NCBI GenBank assembly: GCA_003524305.1 | Contig: DQHW01000009.1 | Coordinates: 15,428 to 24,722 of the forward strand | DNA length: 9,295 nt | Source: Anaerolineaceae bacterium | GTDB taxonomy: Bacteria; Chloroflexota; Anaerolineae; Anaerolineales; Anaerolineaceae | Direction of reading: 5' to 3' | Shown: in pieces, positions 5,272 to 9,295 of the stretch | Layout of the letters: the number at the start of each line of letters is the position of its first letter | How positions within the stretch are numbered: the stretch's first letter is position 1 | Notes under the pieces: model-generated | Databases searched by the model: none | Told to the model about the DNA's origin: nothing | The model's input: only the letters and a program-made list of their open reading frames with translations | Made by a program: the position numbers and the translations under genes

Positions 5272-7892
5272 AATTTTCGAATTCTGCTGTCCGTTTACCA
5301 CAAGAGATGATTCAAAGACGCTTGATGCTGCTTGCGGCTTTATTCTTGTTATCAGCAAATATCGCACTTACATTGGCACCGGCAATCAGAATTCATACTT
5401 CTGTGGTTGAACTTCGTTGGCAGCATTGGATCGGTTATGCAGTATGGTTGGTCGGCTTTGGAGCGGTTTACCGCCAGGCTGACAAATGGATTACTGATCG
5501 CGATCCTTACCTCCTTCCCATCATCAGTTTGATGTCGGGTTGGGGGCTTTTGACACTTTTCAGGCTCTCTCCAGCTTATGGTTATAGACAGACATTGTGG
5601 CTGGCGGTTTGTTTTATTGGCTTGCTGGTCGGTTTACGCATGCACACGCTGCTGCCGATTTTACGGCGTTATAAATATATCTGGCTGACACTGGCACTGA
5701 CGCTTGCATTATTAACTTTCTTTTTCGGCACCAGTCCTTCAGGTTCAGGCCCTGCTTTATGGCTGAAAATCGGAGGCATTTATTTGCAGCCAAGCGAAAT
5801 TCTCAAAATTGTGCTGATCATTTACCTGGCGGCATATCTTGCAGATAGTGTGCCTGCTAAGTTCAGACTGATGCAGCTTTTGACACCCACGCTATTGGTA
5901 GCCGGTGCTGCGTTAATGATTCTGGTGGTTCAGCGCGACCTGGGTACGGCTTCACTTTTTATTGCCATGTATACCGTGATCATTTTCCTTGCTTCTGGCA
6001 AGCGGCGCTTTCTGCTAATGAGCTTTCTGGTCATCCTCGGGGCGCTGATTGCCGGATATTTCATTTTTGATGTCATCCAGGTCAGGGTGGAGGGCTGGTT
6101 AAACCCCTGGCTGGATCCCAATGGCCGCTCATATCAAATTGTGCAATCCATTATCGCCATCGCTAATGGCGGCGTCTTTGGCCGCGGCATCGGATTGGGC
6201 AGCCCGGGTGTTGTTCCTGTGGCACAATCTGACTTTATCTTTCCATCAATCATTGAAGAAACCGGTCTATTAGGCGCCATTGGGGTCGTGCTCTTATTTG
6301 CTGTGCTCACCTTGAGGGGATTTATCATCTCCCTAAGGGCATCCAATCAATTTCAACGGTATTTGGCGGCAGGTATCACTACTTACCTAGTTTCGCAAGC
6401 ATTACTCATAATGGGAGGCACCACAAGGCTGCTGCCGTTAACAGGCGTCACGCTGCCGTTCTTCTCTTATGGGGGCTCCTCACTGGTGACTGCATTCTTC
6501 GCCTCTTTGCTATTGCTTATCATCAGCCACAACACCACCGACGAGACTTCCCAGGTTGTTCAATCCAAAGCCTATTTTTTGGCAGGCACGGTTTTCCTTG
6601 CGGCACTTCTGGCGGTCGGTTTGGTGTGTGCCTGGTGGGGATTTATCCGCGCAGATGCTCTACTCGCACGCAATGACAATCCAAGACGATTTATATCTGA
6701 TTTATACGTTCAGCGCGGAAATATTCTGGACCGTAATAACACGATCATCGCTGAAACCGTTGGAGAATCAGGCAGCCTGCAGCGAGTACTTTATTTTCCT
6801 ACCTTAAGTTCAGTGGTTGGTTACTCCAATTCAAATTATGGACAGGGCGGCCTGGAGGCCAGTTTGGATTCAACTTTGCGCGGCGTGGAAGGGAACGACC
6901 CTGCAAAGATATTTTCAAGCAGATTGCTCAGCGCTCAATACCCGGTCGGTGCCGATGTCCGTTTGAGCCTGGATGTAAACCTGCAGCTTATTGCTGATGA
7001 CTTGCTCGCAGGTCAAACCGGCTCGGTGGTCATGTTAAATGCTGAATCGGGTGAAGTGATGGTAATGGCAACCTCACCCACTTTTGACGCCAACATGCTT
7101 GAAACGAATTGGGAATCATGGAAATCTGATCCCTCTTCTCCGCTGCTGAATCGGTCCACACAGGGCCAATACCCCGCGGGTAATGCCACAGGCGGTTTGC
7201 TGCTAGCCAGACTGTTGGCCGCACAAACACTGCCTTCAGTTGCTCCTGAACAGGAATGGTCAACAGATATTCAAAACTCGCTCTATTGTGCTAAAAACCC
7301 CGGTACTGATCCGACCTGGGCGGGATTGATCGTTTCTGGCTGCAACCGTTCATTCAATATGCTCAATTATTACCTTGAAACCAATATGGTGTCTGACCTC
7401 TATCAAAAATCAGGGATCTATACGCAGTATGACCTTTCTATAGCCGAATCAACCTTAATAGCAAAAGAAAGCAGTGACACAGGCTCCACTGAGGCCACAG
7501 GTAATTTGCTGGTCAGTCCATTGCAAATGGCCACTGCTTATGCTGCACTCTCCAATGGAGGGCACAGCGTATTGCCCCTCCTCTCCACGGCCTTTTCCTA
7601 TGGTGATGACCAATGGAACCTGTTTCCATCAGACGAAGCCCCCACGGCCCTGCCAGCCATGGATACAGCCAAATCAGCATCCTTGCTTGCCAGCTCAACC
7701 TTGCCCGGCTGGTCGCTTGCATCCACTGGATTGACAGAATCTGGTAAAGTGAATTGGTTCATCGCCGGCACCCCGTCAGATTGGAAAGGCACACCGGTTG
7801 TTTTAGTCGTGGCTCTTGAAAACGCTTCATCCAACCTGGCGGTGAAAATTGGCACAGATATGTTTAATGCGGCAGTAAATACGATCAATTAA
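5268..7892 (+). CDS. RodA/FtsW SEDS glycosyltransferase fused to a class B PBP-like domain lacking catalytic motifs
   Basis: An 874-residue fusion. Residues 1 to about 423 are a SEDS polymerase, which joins lipid II into glycan strands in the membrane. Several transmembrane helices, LQPSEILK (173-180), QRDLGT (222-227), the QSDFIF motif with catalytic Asp322, and LPFFSYGGSS are intact. A further helix (about 436-458) matches the N-terminal anchor of PbpA. Outside the membrane follow the RGNILDR pedestal motif (483-489), YGQGGLEA (524-531), LDVNLQL, and a full transpeptidase-like domain ending in LLVSPLQMATAYAALSNGG (747-765) and a WFIAG strand. The active-site serine and lysine of SxxK are Asn639 and Gly642 (PAGNATGG), SxN reads Gly691-Cys-Asn, and KTG reads Ser819-Thr-Gly. 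Cross-linking by this domain is therefore unlikely; it may regulate or anchor the SEDS half. The GTG start overlaps the mtnP stop; an in-frame ATG at 5307 is an alternative. No frameshift is seen. It is the last gene of the run. Confidence 0.93.
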   Translation: MKFSNSAVRLPQEMIQRRLMLLAALFLLSANIALTLAPAIRIHTSVVELRWQHWIGYAVWLVGFGAVYRQADKWITDRDPYLLPIISLMSGWGLLTLFRLSPAYGYRQTLWLAVCFIGLLVGLRMHTLLPILRRYKYIWLTLALTLALLTFFFGTSPSGSGPALWLKIGGIYLQPSEILKIVLIIYLAAYLADSVPAKFRLMQLLTPTLLVAGAALMILVVQRDLGTASLFIAMYTVIIFLASGKRRFLLMSFLVILGALIAGYFIFDVIQVRVEGWLNPWLDPNGRSYQIVQSIIAIANGGVFGRGIGLGSPGVVPVAQSDFIFPSIIEETGLLGAIGVVLLFAVLTLRGFIISLRASNQFQRYLAAGITTYLVSQALLIMGGTTRLLPLTGVTLPFFSYGGSSLVTAFFASLLLLIISHNTTDETSQVVQSKAYFLAGTVFLAALLAVGLVCAWWGFIRADALLARNDNPRRFISDLYVQRGNILDRNNTIIAETVGESGSLQRVLYFPTLSSVVGYSNSNYGQGGLEASLDSTLRGVEGNDPAKIFSSRLLSAQYPVGADVRLSLDVNLQLIADDLLAGQTGSVVMLNAESGEVMVMATSPTFDANMLETNWESWKSDPSSPLLNRSTQGQYPAGNATGGLLLARLLAAQTLPSVAPEQEWSTDIQNSLYCAKNPGTDPTWAGLIVSGCNRSFNMLNYYLETNMVSDLYQKSGIYTQYDLSIAESTLIAKESSDTGSTEATGNLLVSPLQMATAYAALSNGGHSVLPLLSTAFSYGDDQWNLFPSDEAPTALPAMDTAKSASLLASSTLPGWSLASTGLTESGKVNWFIAGTPSDWKGTPVVLVVALENASSNLAVKIGTDMFNAAVNTIN

Positions 7893-7926
7893 TCCTTCTC
7901 CCCTGTAGTTAATTTAATTGGTCAAT

Positions 7927-7958
7927 AACCATTTTAATCTTGTGATTAAAATGGTTTT
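7927..7958 (+). terminator. Rho-independent terminator of the rightward gene run
   Basis: A perfect 12-bp stem, AACCATTTTAAT (7927-7938) with ATTAAAATGGTT (7945-7956), closes a 6-base loop and is followed by TT, so four T's run from 7955 to 7958. It lies 34 bases after the stop of the SEDS fusion. The stem is AT-rich and the U tract short, so it may be inefficient. Confidence 0.6.
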
Positions 7959-8057
7959 CAATCACGTCATAACTGCAACATCTGTTTTAATTTTCTAGAA
8001 AAACCATGATCCTGGTTTAATAACTAAACTTATCAAGAACCAATGAAACACACCTGT

Positions 8058-8108
8058 AGCAAGCAGCGGGGTATCATGTTTAATAAATCGTTATGAGCAA
8101 ATACCCCG
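8058..8108. repeat. Degenerate GC-rich repeat with 8-bp inverted ends
   Basis: CGGGGTAT (8067-8074) is the exact inverse complement of ATACCCCG (8101-8108), enclosing 26 AT-rich bases. The left arm is preceded by AGCAAGCAG; AGCAAGCAGCGGGG (8058-8071) matches AACAAGCTGCGGGG at 8199-8212 in 12 of 14 positions. This looks like an intergenic repeat family of which two pieces remain here. It has no coding capacity. A transcript could fold into a hairpin, but the large loop makes a terminator unlikely. Confidence 0.45.
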
Positions 8109-8122
8109 TTCTTTAATTCCGG

Positions 8123-8174
8123 CCTCTCCCCTGCCCCTCTCCATCCGCGGGATGGAGAGGGGTTTGGGGTGAGG
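8123..8174. repeat. 52-base GC-rich palindromic repeat (MITE/REP-like)
   Basis: The inner stem pairs CCCCTCTCCATCC (8134-8146) with GGATGGAGAGGGG (8150-8162) around a 3-base loop. After a small internal loop, CCCC (8128-8131) pairs with GGGG (8166-8169), then a T-T mismatch, then CCTC with GAGG (8171-8174). That makes 21 base pairs. The CCTCTCCCC...GGGGTGAGG outer frame is of a kind I recognise as a dispersed intergenic palindrome in several bacterial phyla. It encodes nothing and lacks a T tract. Confidence 0.7.
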
Positions 8175-8198
8175 TAAGAATTACAAACCTTTAATCGC

Positions 8199-8212
8199 AA
8201 CAAGCTGCGGGG
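8199..8212 (+). repeat. Second partial copy of the AAGCxGCGGGG repeat
   Basis: AACAAGCTGCGGGG matches AGCAAGCAGCGGGG at 8058-8071 in 12 of 14 bases, in the same orientation and 141 bases away. The two copies flank the 52-base palindrome. Confidence 0.35.
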
Positions 8213-8270
8213 AAATGCCCTCTTTTGATTTTAACCACCCGGTTAATATGGTCGTCTTTTATGAAGTTAA

Positions 8271-8304
8271 AGAAAAAGTCCCACATTCGAAGAATGCGGG
8301 ACTT
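8271..8304 (-). terminator. Rho-independent terminator of tyrS
   Basis: On the minus strand a 13-bp stem (8304-8292 with 8288-8276) closes a TTC loop and runs into TTTTTCT. One pair (8297/8283) is a G-U wobble when read as minus-strand RNA but an A-C mismatch on the plus strand, which fixes the strand. The hairpin begins 18 bases after the tyrS stop codon. Confidence 0.9.
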
Positions 8305-8322
8305 TGCTCTGAATAATTTGCT

Positions 8323-9295
8323 TTACTTTTCCAATCTCAAGAAATGCCGCTTGCCAACTTGCAGCACGCCGGCTTTATCCATTATCAGTGTGCTGTCTTC
8401 AATTGCTGCACCCTCAAACTTCACGCCTTTTTGTTCGATCAAACGCCTGGCTTCGCCTTTACTTGTTGCCAGACCGGCTGCGAGCAAGATATCCACGGTG
8501 GTTTGGGTGCCAGAAAGTTTGAAGCCCGGAATATCCTCCGGGATGCTCCCCTTCTGGAAGGTATCAATAAAGACTTGTTGTGCATTTGCGGCTTCAACAT
8601 CGCCGTAGAACGCACCCACGATTTCTCTCGCCAGACGCATCTTCGCATCGCGAGGATGCATGCTGCCGTTCTTGACACCGTTTTCAATCTCGGTAATCTC
8701 GGGCGGTGTCAAGCGGGTGGTCAACCTAAAGAACTGCCCCATTGCCATATCAGGAATGCTCATGACCTTGCCGTACATGTCAATGGCATCCGTGTTGATG
8801 GGGATGTGATTGCCCAGTGATTTGCTCATTTTGATCACGCCGTCAGTGCCGGGCAGAATGCCCAGGATGATGGCAATGTTGGGTTGAGCGCCAAGATTAA
8901 CCATGATCTTGCGTGCCGCCGTCATAATATTAAAAAGTTGATCTGTGCCGCCGATTTGAACGTCTGCTTTCAATGCATAGGCATCAAAGCCTTGCATGAT
9001 TGAATAGAAGAATTCATGCAAATAGACAGCATCTCCCTTATCCCAACGAATTTTAAAATTATCGCGGGTGAGAAATTGTTGAATCGTAAAATTCGAAGCG
9101 AGCTTGATCAACTGCTCAAAGGACAATTGAGAAAGCCATTCGGCATTGTATCGGATGCTGGTCTTCTCAGGTTCGAGAATGCGAAATGCCTGGTCCGCAT
9201 AGGTTTGTCCGTTGGCCGCCACTTCTTCGTGGGTCAACTGCGGACGCAGAATATCTTTATCTGAGGGATCACCGATCAATGAAGTGTAGTTGCCG
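8323..9295 (-). CDS. tyrS: Tyrosyl-tRNA synthetase, type 2 (N-terminus outside window)
   Basis: The minus-strand frame runs from the window edge to a TAA at 8325-8323, giving the last 323 residues. The family is about 400-420 long, so roughly 80-95 residues including the HIGH motif lie beyond the window. It charges tRNA(Tyr) with tyrosine in the cytoplasm. Seen, in order: GNYTSLIGDPS at the visible start; QIGGTDQLFN, the tyrosine-site motif; KMSKS, the ATP-binding loop; and a C-terminal S4 RNA-binding domain (VDILLAAGLATSKGEARRLI). GGTDQ with KMSKS is the type 2 pattern, as against GGSDQW with KFGKT in type 1. A TTG at 9279 is internal and not the start, because conserved residues continue upstream. 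A clear terminator follows the stop. It converges on the SEDS fusion gene. Confidence 0.96.
   Translation of the reverse strand, partial: GNYTSLIGDPSDKDILRPQLTHEEVAANGQTYADQAFRILEPEKTSIRYNAEWLSQLSFEQLIKLASNFTIQQFLTRDNFKIRWDKGDAVYLHEFFYSIMQGFDAYALKADVQIGGTDQLFNIMTAARKIMVNLGAQPNIAIILGILPGTDGVIKMSKSLGNHIPINTDAIDMYGKVMSIPDMAMGQFFRLTTRLTPPEITEIENGVKNGSMHPRDAKMRLAREIVGAFYGDVEAANAQQVFIDTFQKGSIPEDIPGFKLSGTQTTVDILLAAGLATSKGEARRLIEQKGVKFEGAAIEDSTLIMDKAGVLQVGKRHFLRLEK

Larger units (their letters stand above)
7893..8322. other. Gene-free convergent intergenic region
   Basis: About 430 bases between the ends of two converging genes. I see no plausible coding frame with a ribosome site and no tRNA. It holds a terminator hairpin at each end, a 52-base palindrome, and parts of a second GC-rich repeat, all listed separately. 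A 12-base perfect palindrome TTTTCTAGAAAA lies at 7991-8002, and a 6-bp inverted repeat (TTAACC/GGTTAA) at 8231-8246. Their roles are unknown. Confidence 0.7.

Noticed and set aside
7776..7787. SDWK (residues 837-840 of the fusion) as a replacement SxxK active site
   Set aside because: It lies in the loop after the WFIAG strand, far from the helix that carries the nucleophile in class B PBPs, so it is a chance match.
8050..8220. CRISPR array
   Set aside because: Only two imperfect repeat pieces 141 bases apart, with a palindrome between them; no regular spacing and no cas genes.
8225..8820. Plus-strand frames across the 3' part of tyrS
   Set aside because: They are antisense to conserved TyrRS sequence and to its terminator, and match no family I recognise.
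9277..9279. TTG as the tyrS start
   Set aside because: The frame continues upstream with conserved GNYTS residues, so the gene is cut by the window edge.

Overview
The window reads as ordinary bacterial chromosome. It probably comes from a Chloroflexota genome, most likely class Anaerolineae. I infer this from the combination of genes: an FHA pair upstream of a SEDS protein that is fused to a penicillin-binding-protein domain, a eukaryote-like MTA phosphorylase, a type 2 tyrosyl-tRNA synthetase, and a GC-rich intergenic palindrome. No rRNA or marker phylogeny is available, so the assignment is a judgement.

Layout. (1) Bases 1-1478 run leftwards: secG (1254-1478), then an extracellular solute-binding protein of ABC transporter family 5 (1-1155) that leaves the window. 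A near-consensus sigma-70-type promoter (1510-1539) drives this pair. (2) From 1544 everything runs rightwards to 7892: a PHP-domain phosphoesterase, a YbaK/EbsC Cys-tRNA(Pro) deacylase overlapping its end, an FhaA-like FHA protein, a membrane-anchored FhaB-like FHA protein, MTA phosphorylase (mtnP), and an 874-residue RodA/FtsW-PbpA fusion. Overlaps at 2626-2629, 3948-3951 and 5268-5271, plus a 16-base gap before mtnP, suggest translational coupling. A fresh promoter, possibly giving a leaderless mRNA, sits just before the first FHA gene. (3) Bases 7893-8322 hold no gene. They contain two facing terminator hairpins, one for each converging transcription unit, and between them a 52-base palindrome and pieces of a second repeat. 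(4) tyrS enters from the right on the minus strand (8323-9295).

How the genes work together. The order fhaA-fhaB-(mtnP)-rodA-pbpA matches the actinobacterial fhaA-fhaB-pstP-rodA-pbpA-pknA-pknB wall-growth operon. Here rodA and pbpA are one reading frame, mtnP stands where the phosphatase would be, and no kinase follows. The fused C-terminal domain keeps the class B PBP framework but has lost all three transpeptidase signatures: the SxxK serine and lysine are Asn639 and Gly642, the SxN motif reads Gly-Cys-Asn, and KTG reads Ser-Thr-Gly. The SEDS half keeps its catalytic Asp322. The protein therefore looks like an active glycan polymerase tied to a pseudo-transpeptidase. This is the most interesting observation in the window.
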